Notes under the pieces: model-generated
What the model was told of the DNA's origin: nothing
The model's input: only the letters and a program-made list of their open reading frames with translations
The model's database searches: none
Source: Bacteroidales bacterium
GTDB lineage: Bacteria; Bacteroidota; Bacteroidia; Bacteroidales; CAIWKO01
Assembly (NCBI GenBank): GCA_023228145.1
Contig: JALOBU010000001.1
Coordinates: forward strand, 159,780 to 223,779
Length of the DNA: 64,000 nucleotides
Reading direction: 5' to 3'
Program-made: the position numbers and the translations under genes
In this document: positions 19,001 through 28,350 of the stretch, one piece after another
Layout: every line of letters begins with the position of its first letter
Position numbering within the stretch: position 1 is the first letter of the stretch

Positions 19001-20160
19001 ATCAGCTTGGTCTGGTCGCAATTAAATGCAATATTCCAGTATTCATCGGTATTAAATAAAGGCATGGGTGAATTCCACAGCAAACTTCCGGTAGTGCTTA
19101 TTTTTTGAAGTTTGGCAATGGAGCCTGAAGTAACAAAACTATTACCAGCAAGGTCGGTAGCAAAAGTGCCAAGCCAGTTATTTGCGGTATCATAGGGAGT
19201 TATATATGTCCAGAGTAATGTGCCTGAGGCATTATATTTTAAGAGCTTCATAGGCATACATCCTCCGATGATATAAACATTACCGGCGCCATCTCTTTCG
19301 GTTTCCCAAACTCCGTTCGAATTCGGGAGGCTGGGTGTTTGTGTCCAGGGGTCAATGATAACCTTTCTAGACATATTGTATGGGTATGTAAAGAAAGATA
19401 CTGTACTGCCATCCAGGTTAAAATGGGATGTTATGATTTCCGAATGATTGTTTTCGTAAAATGTAAGAGGGGCATGGTCTATGATGTCTCCGAATAAAGT
19501 CGGGATATGAATTTCGTTATCAATGACTGTCGGTTGTTTGGAGTAATTCATTTTGATTTTCGACAAGTCAGCTCCGGGATGAAGCACCACTGAATATTTA
19601 ATTCCATCTTCAGGATGAAATATATATTCAACGTCAACGTTCGGGTAGAGGTTTTTATAGATGATTTTTTTAAATGCTTTTATAAAATTGATGTTGAGAT
19701 CCTTGTCTCCGCTTCCTTTCAGTGAGTAGCTATAGTAATCCGGTGTTTCTTCTAAAGCAATTATTTCAACGTCAGGGTTTGCATTTTCCCATTGCATTTC
19801 AACAACATCTGTAACATGATCCATAGCCGTTACTTCCAATTCTTTCATTTTCCACTCTTCAACGGAAGTAATTTTCATTTCTCTTTTCTTTTCGCGTTTT
19901 TCTGCACGCCAGCGTTTAATAAAACTGTATGTTATGCCTTTCTTGGTGAAATAAATAACACTGGAACTGTTATCGTAAGCGAAAAGAACAGGTTCTTCGG
20001 AGCCATATATATGAAATTGGCCTTTATTCTCAATAAATACTTTGGCTGGCTCGTATTGAATTTTCCAATCCGTGTTTTGGGCAAACCCCGAAATATTAAT
20101 AAAAGAAAACAAAAACAGATAAAGAAATAAATTAAAAAAGATTATATTAAATCTTTTCAT
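16075..20160 (-). CDS. Giant secreted propeller/Ig-repeat protein with T9SS type B domain (paralogue 1)
   Basis: 1361 residues. A signal peptide (about 1-28) is followed by an N-terminal domain (about 30-290) beginning VFIENKGQFHIYG and ending in VIIDPWTQTPSLPNSNGVWE, the DUF7948-type module of Bacteroidota secreted proteins. Next comes a region of propeller-like repeats (about 290-620; SGIDIDECGNVYVGSG), a Cys-rich spacer (about 625-860), an SprB-like module, several Ig-like/PKD units (about 930-1270; each with a YxWST or WDFGDG core) and the sorting domain (about 1280-1361; WIPNSFTPNDDDRNEIF, YDRWGREIF). The likely role is a cell-surface adhesin or matrix protein; no enzyme motif is seen. 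The first 680 residues are closely similar to those of the next gene. Confidence 0.8.
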   Translation of the reverse strand: MKRFNIIFFNLFLYLFLFSFINISGFAQNTDWKIQYEPAKVFIENKGQFHIYGSEEPVLFAYDNSSSVIYFTKKGITYSFIKRWRAEKREKKREMKITSVEEWKMKELEVTAMDHVTDVVEMQWENANPDVEIIALEETPDYYSYSLKGSGDKDLNINFIKAFKKIIYKNLYPNVDVEYIFHPEDGIKYSVVLHPGADLSKIKMNYSKQPTVIDNEIHIPTLFGDIIDHAPLTFYENNHSEIITSHFNLDGSTVSFFTYPYNMSRKVIIDPWTQTPSLPNSNGVWETERDGAGNVYIIGGCMPMKLLKYNASGTLLWTYITPYDTANNWLGTFATDLAGNSFVTSGSIAKLQKISTTGSLLWNSPMPLFNTDEYWNIAFNCDQTKLIIGGTTGSMIDLYGAIFDINTSSGAVLNTQIVGSNFMWAIPPIIEEVRSITSSRNARYYFLTLDTIGAIDDDFSACGSTSPIIFRHNSGYNLAYKCETYRPNNGNSGIMSIRANRYFVYTQNGTHIQKRSLIDGAVITEASIPGGLSTASLGRNQVGNSGIDIDECGNVYVGSGNAIVKYDADLNLITSIPTSYKVSDVTVTDGGNVFYCGTTGDYNTVNRTGYLQYSNMSTCDPMTLFCCDANICPVGPLCDTDSPVTLEVSSSGGSWSGTGVSAGGVFDPAAAGIGTHTITYTLPCGESAVEITVIGCAPLYVCAEGNGDITVSAGFGPYTWSEYLPASTTPITNQAECQACGYTWMPFVNQCMNGIIPVTECASPAGYYTFATGNTVTPTGNYPIQVVDIYGNSYTITDYSLLPDCGACPTLNIMATNIVNVCAGETNGSFSVSTSGGNSPYDYTLLDGGGNTVATYINISGAQDFTGLGAGTYTLNVMDNISCPGSITITISEVSSPTPVITGPTSFCSGSSATLNAGSGYTSYNWSTGATTQSITVTTGETYSVTVYIGSGCSGSTSVTITENASPTPSISGELSFCPGSSTSLDAGSGYASYLWSTSETSQSIIVNTAGIYSVTVTDNIECTGATNVQVVMTQSIPVDVSASPQTVCPGSPSTLTAAGGDTYEWSTTPPQTGESITVNPLTTTTFSVIASTDEGCTGSATITVIVDSVLNITLSSTTSSCGVDDGTATVNLGGSGYTYYWDTDPPQNTQTATGLGEGTYSVTVTYTGCVGYGSIFVDKEPPPTAAFYTKPDYVVLFESPVFFYDQSTGYITNWYWDFGDGSNAYGQNAMHEYADTGSYPIMLIVSEPSGCKDTAYATVHVNPYFAFWIPNSFTPNDDDRNEIFIPQGNGYDTQDYFMVIYDRWGREIFYTKDVNEGWNGTYENKYDYTKCVQGTYVYLIRVKDLAGIKHIYKGIVTLIQ

Positions 20161-20262
20161 GACAAATTATTTAAAAAACATACAATATTAATTATTTTTA
20201 TCAGATAAACGTAAAACCAAGGATAAGAATTTGGTAGCAGTTGGATTTTTGTCAAACTGGTT

Positions 20263-23200
20263 TTACCTCATTAATGTTACTGTACCGTGCAAATCATATT
20301 CCTTTTTATTGAATCCTTTGGCATAAAGAATATAATAATAGACGCCGTCAGCAGCGGGTTGATTCCCCTTAGTGTTGCCACTCCATCCTTGGGTTATGTC
20401 ATCCCATTCAAATATTTTTTTACCCCAGCGGTTGTATATCGCACAACTAAATGTTTCAATTCCTTTACTTTCCATTTTGAATTCATCATTTACGCCATCA
20501 CCGTTAGGAGTGAAAATATTGGGGACAACAAGTTCTGCGGGGAAAAGAACATTGATGGTAACCGTAAATGTATCAGCGCAATAATACGGGCTGCCACTGG
20601 TTACAATAAGAGTTACAACATAAGTCCCCGCCGAATCAAAGGTATGACTGGGATTTGGAATGCTGTCATAGTTATTTGCACCAGACAATGGATCACCAAA
20701 ATTCCAGAAATATTCAGCTATTCCGCTTCCAGTATGATTAAATGAAACGATAAGGGGTATGTCGCCTTCAGTGGGATTGGCAATAAAATAAGCATTTACA
20801 TGAATATCTGTTGAAATAACCGCGCTGCCAGTTTTGGTGCACGAATTGGCGTCAGTTACTGTAATGTTATAGTTTCCAGCGCACAAACCATTAATGTTAG
20901 CAGAAGAGGATGTGTATCCGGCAGGGCCTGTCCAATAATATGTCAAGGTACCTCCCCCTCCTGTGATATCAGCATTTATGGTTCCATCGCATTCACCCGG
21001 GCAATGCTCATTGGCGGGTGTAAGCGTAATGTTAATTTCGGGTGATTCTTGAATCTGAACCATGGTGCTTCCCGGGCAGGTATCGTTGTCAATGATATTT
21101 AGGGTGTAAAACCCTGCACCCAGTCCATCAAATGTTTGTGTGTTGTTTGCATCTTCAATATACTCAACAGGGTTGCCGCCACCGTCTAATAGAATATAAT
21201 CATAAGGTGATGCACCTCCATTAACAGTAACCGTAAAACTGCCATTAGTTTGTCCTGGACAAACTCCGATATTACTTGTAATATCAAAATATAGAGACGG
21301 GCAGCTTCCACAAGAAGGTACCAGTGATGTATCGTTTATGACAAACTCGTTGTTGTCAACATCAACAACCCTGAAAGGAACAACACCCTGATATGAACCT
21401 GTAGTTCCTGTTGAATAAGTTGTCCATGTGGTAACATACACTCCGTTGCAGATAGGCGGCATGCATTGTCCCATGGGGCATCCGCTGCAATCAAGCGTTT
21501 GGGAAGATGTTTGCCAGTTATAAGGGCCCGTTCCTCCAGAAACAACAAAATTTCCATCAAGATCCTGGCATACATTCAGAGTAGCACATGTTAGAACGGT
21601 GATGGTGATTGTGCCGGAACCGCATGGTAAAGTATAAGTGATGGTATGTGTCCCAGGACCTGCGATACCGGGGTCAAAAATTCCGGTTGTGGGGTTAACG
21701 CCAGGCCCGCTCCAGGCACCGCCACCGGTGTTTGTTTCCAATTGCACGGAGGGAGCAGTATTACACATAGGTTCTACCGGACAAATATTTGCATCACAGC
21801 AATACAAAGTCATTGCAGCACAGGATGACATATTTGCGTGTTGAATGGTACCTGTACGATTGGTAGAATTTAAATCACCTGTAGTTCCGCAGAAAATAAC
21901 ATTGCCCCCGCTTGTTACGCCTACGTCAGAAACCTTATAAGTTGTCGCGATTTCGCTTATGTAAGTCAGGTTAGCATCATATTTCACTATCCTGTCACCA
22001 GAGCCTACGTACACATTTCCACACTCATCAATATCAATACCGCTATTACCAACCTGATATCTACCTAAAGAAGTGGTTGACTGTCCTCCAGGTATAGCAG
22101 CAGTTGTAATCACAGAGCCATCAGTAAGTGAACGCTTCTGAATTTCTGTGCCATTCTGAGTATAAACAAAATCGCGATTAGCGCGGATGGCCATGATACC
22201 CGAATTGCCATTATTAGGACGATAGTTTTCGCATTTATATGCCAGGTTATAACCACTATTATGAGCAAAAATAGTTGGCGAACTTGTCTGACATACAGAA
22301 AAATCATCATCAATGGCTCCAATGGTGTCAAGCGTGAGAAAATAATACCTTGAGTTTTGGCTTGAAGTTATTGACCTGACTTCTTCAATGATGGGAGGAA
22401 GAGCAAACATAAACCCTGCGCCAACAACTTTAACACTATTAACACTGCCATTGCTGGTATTGACATCAAAAATTGCCCCTTCCAGATTAGTCATATTTCC
22501 TGTAGTTCCACCTATAATCATTTTTGTTTGGTCACAGTTAAAAGCAATATTCCAATATTCATCAGTATTAAAAATAGGTGCAGGAGCGCTCCATTCCAGT
22601 CCGCCACTAGTATTTATTTTTTGTAAGGCTGCTATGGAACCTGATGTAACAAAACTGTTTCCGGCATTGTCAGTAATAAAAGTGCCTAGCCAGTTGCCTG
22701 CGGTATCGTATGGAGTGATATATGTCCATTGGAGAGTTCCGGAAGCATCGTATTTGAGAAGTTTCATTGGCATACAGCCGCCAATTATATATACATTTCC
22801 CGCATCATCTTTTTCACATTCCCACACTCCGTTTGAATTTGGCAAAGATGGAGTCTGGGTCCATGGGTCAATAATTACTGTTTTATTTGATTTAAAAGAA
22901 GAAATAAAGAATGAAACTGTATTTCCGTTGACAAAAAACTTTGAAGAGATTACATTTGAGTGGTTATCAGCGTAAAAAGTTAAAGGGGCGTGGTCAATAA
23001 TATCACCGAAAAGAGTAACAATATGAATATCATTATTATCAGATAAAAAGGGTGTTTTGGAATAATTCATTTTAATTGAAGACAAATCTGCCCCGGGATG
23101 AAGAATTAGAGAATACTTTATGCCGTCTTCCGGATGAAAAATGTATTCAACATCAATGTTGGGATATAAGTTTTTATAAGTGATTTTTTTATAGGATTTA

Positions 23201-23679
23201 ATGTAATTTATGTTGGTTGCATTACGGTTTTTATCTTCAAGAGTGTAACTGTAGTAATCATGTGTAACTTCAGAAGGGATAATTTCAACATTCGGATTAG
23301 CGCCTACCCAGTTCATAGCAACTACATCTGTAGAGTATTCCATTTTCAGGGCTTCCATTTCTCTTAGTTTCCACTCTTCCACAGAGGTAACCATAGCCTC
23401 CCTTTTTTTCTCCCGTTTTTCAGCTGACCAGCGGTTTATAAAACTGTATGTTACACCTTTTTTTGTGAAATAGATAACAGAAGAATTGTTGTTATAAGCA
23501 AAAAGTACAGGCTCATTGGAACCGTGAATATGGAATTGCCCCTTATTTTCAATAAAAACTTTTTGAGGTTCATACTGTACAGCCCAATCACTGTCTTGAG
23601 CAAATACATTCATTGCCAGATATAAAAATAATGTAGTAAAACAAAATGTTTTGAACAATGAGATTAAGATTTTATTCAT
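20263..23679 (-). CDS. Giant secreted propeller/SprB-repeat protein with T9SS type B domain (paralogue 2)
   Basis: 1138 residues with the same N-terminal plan as its neighbour: signal peptide, VFIENKGQFHIHG module, propeller-like repeats and the spacer starting CCDANICPVEPMC. The C-terminal part differs: two SprB-like modules (about 830-970; GPAGYTSSSANINGLCAGNY), one PKD (about 985-1060; YFWNFGDPLSGANN) and a sorting domain (PNIFTPNGDGVNDEF, YNRWGKKIFEW). This half matches the gene at 7221-9674 better than the adjacent paralogue. It looks like a tandem duplication whose C-terminal modules were exchanged. It is transcribed first of the pair from a promoter at 23746-23773; the 102 bases between the two genes hold no clear terminator, so they may be co-transcribed. 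Confidence 0.8.
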   Translation of the reverse strand: MNKILISLFKTFCFTTLFLYLAMNVFAQDSDWAVQYEPQKVFIENKGQFHIHGSNEPVLFAYNNNSSVIYFTKKGVTYSFINRWSAEKREKKREAMVTSVEEWKLREMEALKMEYSTDVVAMNWVGANPNVEIIPSEVTHDYYSYTLEDKNRNATNINYIKSYKKITYKNLYPNIDVEYIFHPEDGIKYSLILHPGADLSSIKMNYSKTPFLSDNNDIHIVTLFGDIIDHAPLTFYADNHSNVISSKFFVNGNTVSFFISSFKSNKTVIIDPWTQTPSLPNSNGVWECEKDDAGNVYIIGGCMPMKLLKYDASGTLQWTYITPYDTAGNWLGTFITDNAGNSFVTSGSIAALQKINTSGGLEWSAPAPIFNTDEYWNIAFNCDQTKMIIGGTTGNMTNLEGAIFDVNTSNGSVNSVKVVGAGFMFALPPIIEEVRSITSSQNSRYYFLTLDTIGAIDDDFSVCQTSSPTIFAHNSGYNLAYKCENYRPNNGNSGIMAIRANRDFVYTQNGTEIQKRSLTDGSVITTAAIPGGQSTTSLGRYQVGNSGIDIDECGNVYVGSGDRIVKYDANLTYISEIATTYKVSDVGVTSGGNVIFCGTTGDLNSTNRTGTIQHANMSSCAAMTLYCCDANICPVEPMCNTAPSVQLETNTGGGAWSGPGVNPTTGIFDPGIAGPGTHTITYTLPCGSGTITITVLTCATLNVCQDLDGNFVVSGGTGPYNWQTSSQTLDCSGCPMGQCMPPICNGVYVTTWTTYSTGTTGSYQGVVPFRVVDVDNNEFVINDTSLVPSCGSCPSLYFDITSNIGVCPGQTNGSFTVTVNGGASPYDYILLDGGGNPVEYIEDANNTQTFDGLGAGFYTLNIIDNDTCPGSTMVQIQESPEINITLTPANEHCPGECDGTINADITGGGGTLTYYWTGPAGYTSSSANINGLCAGNYNITVTDANSCTKTGSAVISTDIHVNAYFIANPTEGDIPLIVSFNHTGSGIAEYFWNFGDPLSGANNYDSIPNPSHTFDSAGTYVVTLIVTSGSPYYCADTFTVTINVLFPAELVVPNIFTPNGDGVNDEFKMESKGIETFSCAIYNRWGKKIFEWDDITQGWSGNTKGNQPAADGVYYYILYAKGFNKKEYDLHGTVTLMR

Positions 23680-23745
23680 GTTTATAAAGATTAACGGTTA
23701 AAAAATGAAGACAAAACCTTTATTTAAGATAAATTCACTAGCTTA

Positions 23746-23773
23746 CAAATATATAAAAAATTTTAAAAACAAA
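23746..23773 (-). promoter_or_regulatory. Promoter for the secreted paralogue pair
   Basis: On the minus strand: TTTG (23773-23770), 16-base spacer, TATATTTG (23753-23746). The spacer is slightly short. The predicted leader is about 60 bases. Confidence 0.5.
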
Positions 23774-23940
23774 TCTTTGAATATTAAAAAATCAAAAAAT
23801 TGAATCGTAATTTTATAACATTCCTGTCATTTAAGACAATAAAAACATAATTTTGGTTGTTTAATATTATTAATAATAAAAAATTAAAAAAAATTTTATT
23901 ATATTTATTTCTTTAAGTAATGAGACACTCATAAGTTTTT

Positions 23941-23965
23941 TTGTTTTATTTTAATCTTATCTTTG
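23941..23965 (+). promoter_or_regulatory. Putative promoter for the PorT-like barrel gene
   Basis: TATCTTTG at 23958-23965 is an exact -7 match 16 bases before the ATG. TTG at 23941-23943 would leave a 14-base spacer, short of the norm, so the -33 assignment is weak. Confidence 0.45.
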
Positions 23966-23981
23966 CAAAAAAAATTGTTTT

Positions 23982-24734
23982 ATGAAAAATTGTTTAGTAT
24001 TGGTTTTAGTGTGCCTTGTTTCGCTTACAAGCATAAAAGCTCAAGATAAAGAAGACATCAAACAAAAATTTAAGGGGAAACTCACTCAGGCCGATCGGAT
24101 TATTTTGGATGTTTATACGGATATATGGCTTAAATATCCTTCTGACTCCATGAATATTAATAAAATAAACAGAGGCCTTAATTTTTATTATGTTCGCGAA
24201 ATACCTTTTGGAACAAGTAATTTTAGTTTTGCAGGCGGATTGGGCTTTAGTTTTCAAAATTTATACAGCGATGCCATGCCCATAAATTATACTGTTGATA
24301 CTGCCGGTGTCAAAACTTTCGGGGGCAATACATATTTTACACCAATTCCGGATTCATCCATTGACAGGGCTCAGGCAATTCATTACCGTAATAATAAGTT
24401 TACAGTCGCTTATATTGACATTCCTATTGAATTTCGTTTCAGATTGAAAAATAATTCATTTAAGTTCTATGTGGGTGGAAAATTTGGTGTTATGCTGAGT
24501 AATCACTGGAAATACAATGGCGATAACTTTAATGAAAATTATCCAACCCCAACTATGAAAATTAAACAATACAATATTCCCAATGTTAGCCCGATTCGTT
24601 ATGGTATTACTGTACGTACAGGTTGGAAATGGATACAGGCTTATGCTTATTATTCCTTATCAAATTTGTTTAAAAAAGGCAAAGGCCCCGAAATGTATCC
24701 TTTATCTGTTGGGTTAACTATATCCCCTTATTAA
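23982..24734 (+). CDS. PorT-like outer-membrane beta-barrel protein
   Basis: 250 residues. The signal peptide (about 1-20; LVSLTSIKAQ) precedes an eight-strand-type barrel: alternating patterns such as SNFSFAGGLGFSFQNLY, VAYIDIPIEFRFRLKN and FKFYVGGKFGVML, ending LSVGLTISPY. The YIDIPIEFRFR strand is typical of the PorT/outer_membrane_beta-barrel family in Bacteroidota. PorT proper is needed for T9SS function, but small barrels of this type are numerous and this one cannot be assigned to that role by sequence alone. Its stop abuts the stop of the convergent PAP2-like gene (24734/24735). Confidence 0.7.
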   Translation: MKNCLVLVLVCLVSLTSIKAQDKEDIKQKFKGKLTQADRIILDVYTDIWLKYPSDSMNINKINRGLNFYYVREIPFGTSNFSFAGGLGFSFQNLYSDAMPINYTVDTAGVKTFGGNTYFTPIPDSSIDRAQAIHYRNNKFTVAYIDIPIEFRFRLKNNSFKFYVGGKFGVMLSNHWKYNGDNFNENYPTPTMKIKQYNIPNVSPIRYGITVRTGWKWIQAYAYYSLSNLFKKGKGPEMYPLSVGLTISPY

Positions 24735-25352
24735 TCAGTTTATTTTAAAAAGGGTTAGAATAAGAAATACCGATAACCCGATAAGATATCCAAAATAAAT
24801 CTCTGTAGAAGTATGTGATTTTAATTTCATACGGGCATAAGCTATTATTCCTGATAAAAAAATAGTTCCACAAACAGGAAGTAATAAATTTAGATTCATA
24901 ATGTTCGAGAAACCTGCAAAAAATCCTGTTAGTCCTCCCGCTCCCGCCATATGTACGCTGATTTTTATTTTGAAATTAAGAATCAAAATGATTATTGAAA
25001 TAATGCAGGAACCCAGCAGCAAGGTGCTGTAAATACCGGGCAAATGCGTGCTAAGCAACATGCGGTAAACGATGTAATAAATAAGGGAATTAACAAGATA
25101 TGGATATATCCTGTCCTCCTTATTTTCCATATACATGTTTGCAATGATTTGTTTTCTTTTTAAAATGAGGTAAATAACAAAAGGAATTACTACTGTTGAA
25201 AAGAAAAAGATGAAAAATAAGAGCATTTTTGCAGTAAAAGGAAGTATTATTGAAACATAGGTATTGATATTAAAAATAAATAAGAGTGCATAAATAGGTA
25301 TAAGATTCGGGTGAAATACTAAAGAAATTATTTTAGCAAAAAGCTCTTTCAT
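24735..25352 (-). CDS. PAP2-like integral membrane protein
   Basis: 205 residues from ATG 25352, 7 bases past the rpoN stop. A longer frame from 25397 would overlap rpoN and push charged residues ahead of the first membrane helix. There are about six membrane segments. The C-terminal part has VHMAGAGGLTGF and ARMKLKSHTSTEIYFGYLIG, recalling the SxxHxxG and H(x)D-type motifs of PAP2 phosphatases acting on lipid pyrophosphates. The usual catalytic Ser/Asp pattern is incomplete (SVHMAG is present; the final Asp is replaced by Glu in STEIYFG). It may be a PAP2 relative of altered activity. Confidence 0.55.
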   Translation of the reverse strand: MKELFAKIISLVFHPNLIPIYALLFIFNINTYVSIILPFTAKMLLFFIFFFSTVVIPFVIYLILKRKQIIANMYMENKEDRIYPYLVNSLIYYIVYRMLLSTHLPGIYSTLLLGSCIISIIILILNFKIKISVHMAGAGGLTGFFAGFSNIMNLNLLLPVCGTIFLSGIIAYARMKLKSHTSTEIYFGYLIGLSVFLILTLFKIN

Positions 25353-25359
25353 AGTGGCT

Positions 25360-26871
25360 TTAAAGTTCTTTTCGAAGCCGTGCAACAGGTATTTCAAGCT
25401 GTTCGCGGTATTTGGCTACGGTGCGCCGCGCAATATTGTATCCTTTATTTTTGAGTATTTTAGTCAGCTGGTCGTCTGTTAGAGGTTTTCTTTTATTTTC
25501 AGAAGCGATGCAGTCAGAAAGAATTTTTTTTACTTCACGGGTTGATACCTCTTCGCCGGATTCTGTCAGTAAAGATTCGGAAAAGAAACTTTTTAATAAA
25601 AAAGTACCAAAGGGAGTTTGAACATATTTACTGTTTACAACACGTGAAATTGTTGATATGTCAAGGTTGACTTTTTCAGCAATATCTTTTAGTATCATGG
25701 GCTTCAGTCGTGTTTCATCTCCTTCAACGAAATATTCCTTCTGATGTTCCATGATGGCTTTCATGGTGCGGAAAAGCGTATCGTGCCGTTGTTTTATCAT
25801 ATCAATAAACCACCTGGCGGAATCAAGTTTTTGTTTTACAAAAACGGCAAGGTCTTTCTGCTGGGATGTATTCTTCTTTTTGTTTTGAGTAAGGGTTTCT
25901 ATCATATCGAGGTATGCCTTGCTGACTCTTAATTCGGGAGTATTTTTTGAGTTCATGCTAAGGTCAAGCTGACCGTCAGTATTGGTGATGTAAAAATCAG
26001 GAACGATATATTGATTGGGCTTCGCATTATCTATTAAAGAACTACCCGGTTTGGGATTTAACTGTATGATTTCGTTGATAGCAGATTTTAATTCATCGCC
26101 TGTGATATCAAGCTTCTTTTCAATTTTGTCGTAGTGTTTTTTTGTAAACTCGGTAAAACATTTTTGTAATATGGTTTTTGCCAGTTGTGTGGAGCCCGTG
26201 AAGTTTTCTTTTCGTTCCAGTTGAATTAGCAGGCATTCCTGAAGGTTGCGTGCTCCTACGCCATATGGTTCGAATTCCTGAATAATTTTCAGCAATTCTT
26301 CCATTTCTGGGACAGCGGTATTTATATTATGAGTAAAAGCAAGATCATCAACCATGGCAGGCAAGTCTCTTTGCAAATAACCCGAGTCATCAATGTTGCC
26401 AATAATATAACTGGCTATCAGGCGTTGGGGTTCGTTAAGTTTTCGAAGACCAAGTTGTGTCTCAAGAGTCTCATGAAATGTTTGCCCAACCGAAAAAGGA
26501 ATTTCCTTATGCTCATCTTCATCAGGATTGTATTCATAAGAGTTTAATTTGTAATCAGGAGTGTCGTCTTCTTCAAGATAATCTTCAAAAGAAACTTCTT
26601 CCGGGTCTTTTTCGGCCTCTTCAATTTCGTTTTCTAATTCGTCATTTTCATTGTCTTCTTCATCAGCAGGAGTATCAGAGATATCCGGGTTTTGTTCTTC
26701 TTCGTCTAAATCTTTTGTGTCGTTTGAGTCTTCAAGGGCTGGATTTTCTTCCAACTCTTCTTTTATTCTTTGTTCCATTGCTGTTGTGGGCAATTGTAAT
26801 AGTTTCATCAGCTGAATTTGCTGTGGAGAAAGTTTTTGTTGTAGTTTTTGTTGTAGTTTTTGATTAAGCAT
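25360..26871 (-). CDS. rpoN: RNA polymerase sigma-54 factor
   Basis: 503 residues. The Gln-rich N-terminal activator-interacting region (residues 1-50: QKLQQKLSPQQIQLMKLLQL) is followed by a long acidic linker (about 45-120), the core-binding domain (about 130-300), and the DNA-binding part ending with the RpoN box ARRTVAKYREQL at about 485-496. It directs polymerase to -24/-12 promoters under control of AAA+ activators. No such activator and no convincing sigma-54 promoter was seen in this window. The gene follows asnS, a conserved neighbour in Bacteroidota. Confidence 0.95.
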   Translation of the reverse strand: MLNQKLQQKLQQKLSPQQIQLMKLLQLPTTAMEQRIKEELEENPALEDSNDTKDLDEEEQNPDISDTPADEEDNENDELENEIEEAEKDPEEVSFEDYLEEDDTPDYKLNSYEYNPDEDEHKEIPFSVGQTFHETLETQLGLRKLNEPQRLIASYIIGNIDDSGYLQRDLPAMVDDLAFTHNINTAVPEMEELLKIIQEFEPYGVGARNLQECLLIQLERKENFTGSTQLAKTILQKCFTEFTKKHYDKIEKKLDITGDELKSAINEIIQLNPKPGSSLIDNAKPNQYIVPDFYITNTDGQLDLSMNSKNTPELRVSKAYLDMIETLTQNKKKNTSQQKDLAVFVKQKLDSARWFIDMIKQRHDTLFRTMKAIMEHQKEYFVEGDETRLKPMILKDIAEKVNLDISTISRVVNSKYVQTPFGTFLLKSFFSESLLTESGEEVSTREVKKILSDCIASENKRKPLTDDQLTKILKNKGYNIARRTVAKYREQLEIPVARLRKEL

Positions 26872-26896
26872 GATCTTACTGCCGTAGTTTATTTGA

Positions 26897-26928
26897 CGAA
26901 AATAATCAATTTCAATTAAAAAAACAAA
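26897..26928 (-). promoter_or_regulatory. Putative promoter for rpoN
   Basis: On the minus strand: TTTG (26928-26925), 20-base spacer, TATTTTCG (26904-26897), one base off TAnnTTTG. The leader would be about 20 bases. It implies that rpoN is transcribed independently of asnS. Confidence 0.45.
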
Positions 26929-26949
26929 AAGAAAATTATTTATATCGAA

Positions 26950-28350
26950 TTAAAATTCCGCATTTTTGGGGGTTCTTGGGAAAGGTATTACATCGCGGAT
27001 ATTTGACATGCCTGTCACAAAAAGCATAAGCCGTTCAAACCCCAACCCAAACCCACTGTGCGGTGCCGTGCCAAATTTTCTAGTATCCAGATACCATTGC
27101 ATTTCTTTATCCGGGATGCCCATTTCTTTCATCCTGTTTAAAAGAGTTTCGTAAATTTCTTCGCGTTGCGAACCCCCGATTATTTCTCCTATTTGCGGAA
27201 ATAAAACATCCATGGCACGAACCGTCTTGCCATCACTGTTCTGCTTCATGTAAAAAGCTTTGATTTCTTTTGGGTAATCAGTCAAAATTACCGGTTTTTT
27301 AAAGTGTTTTTCCACAAGGTATCTTTCATGTTCTGCCTGAAGGTCGTTTCCCCAGGCGTATGGAAACTCAAACGTCTGTTCAGCTTTTTGCAATATGTCA
27401 ATGGCTTCGGTATATGTGAGTCTGGCAAATTCGCTTGAAACAATCATGTTCAGGCGTTCAATAAGGCCTTTGTCATACATGTTATTAAGAAATTCAAGGT
27501 CTGCAGAATAATTTTCAAGGGCATAACGGATGAGATATTTCAGAAAATCTTCTGCAAGGTCCATATTTTCTTTAATTTCATAAAAAGCCATTTCTGGTTC
27601 TATCATCCAGAATTCGGCAAGGTGACGGGGAGTGTTTGAGTTTTCGGCCCTGAAAGTTGGTCCGAAAGTGTAAACTAGTCCTAATGCCAGTGCGCCGAGC
27701 TCTGCCTCAAGCTGGCCCGACACCGTAAGGTTGGTTCTTTTCCCGAAAAAGTCCTGTATGTAGTCAATTTCTCCTTTTTCATTACGCGGCGGATTACCGA
27801 CTTCGAGTGTGGTTACCTGAAACATAGCGCCGGCTCCTTCGGCATCAGAACCGGTAATGATGGGAGAATGAATGTAATAAAAACCTCTGTCATTAAAATA
27901 TTTATGTATGGCAAAGGACATGGCGTGGCGCAGGCGCAGGATGGCTCCGAAAGTATTTGTGCGAGGCCTCAGGTGGGCGATTTCACGTAAAAACTCCATG
28001 CTATGGCCTTTTTTCTGCAAAGGATAAGATGCTGCATCGGAAGTGCCGTAAACCTGAATTTCTTTGGCATGAACCTCAACATGCTGGCCCTGTCCGGGAG
28101 ATTCAACAAGAATTCCATTAACGGATATGCATGCCCCTGTGTTAATGTTTTTTATGAGTTCTTCATCAAATTTTTCAATTTCAGCCACTACCTGAATGCT
28201 GTGAATAATTGAACCGTCATTCAATGCAATAAAAGCAAGCTGTTTATTGCCTCTTTTAGATCTTACCCAGCCTTTCAGATTTACCTGTTTCCCAAAATCC
28301 TTTAACTCAAGTATATCTTTTATTTTAAAGTATGAAAATAACTCTTCCAT
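26950..28350 (-). CDS. asnS: Asparaginyl-tRNA synthetase
   Basis: 466 residues from ATG 28350, the same length as E. coli AsnS; an in-frame ATG at 28395 would add 15 residues outside the family alignment. It has an N-terminal OB-fold anticodon-binding domain (about 15-105; [14 protein letters not shown]), then the class II core. Motif 2 lies at [20 protein letters not shown] and motif 3 at [16 protein letters not shown]; the C-terminus reads [11 protein letters not shown]. The enzyme charges tRNA-Asn in the cytosol. [16 protein letters not shown] marks it as AsnRS rather than AspRS. Confidence 0.95.
   Translation of the reverse strand: MEELFSYFKIKDILELKDFGKQVNLKGWVRSKRGNKQLAFIALNDGSIIHSIQVVAEIEKFDEELIKNINTGACISVNGILVESPGQGQHVEVHAKEIQVYGTSDAASYPLQKKGHSMEFLREIAHLRPRTNTFGAILRLRHAMSFAIHKYFNDRGFYYIHSPIITGSDAEGAGAMFQVTTLEVGNPPRNEKGEIDYIQDFFGKRTNLTVSGQLEAELGALALGLVYTFGPTFRAENSNTPRHLAEFWMIEPEMAFYEIKENMDLAEDFLKYLIRYALENYSADLEFLNNMYDKGLIERLNMIVSSEFARLTYTEAIDILQKAEQTFEFPYAWGNDLQAEHERYLVEKHFKKPVILTDYPKEIKAFYMKQNSDGKTVRAMDVLFPQIGEIIGGSQREEIYETLLNRMKEMGIPDKEMQWYLDTRKFGTAPHSGFGLGFERLMLFVTGMSNIRDVIPFPRTPKNAEF

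Larger units (their letters stand above)
23680..23981. other. Divergent intergenic region, no gene
   Basis: About 300 very AT-rich bases between a minus-strand adhesin gene and a plus-strand barrel gene. I see two promoter-like elements, one on each strand (listed separately), and no ORF, RNA or hairpin. Confidence 0.7.

Noticed and set aside
22388..22975. 195-codon plus-strand open frame
   Set aside because: It is antisense to the conserved propeller domain of the secreted paralogue and has no recognisable domain or start signals.
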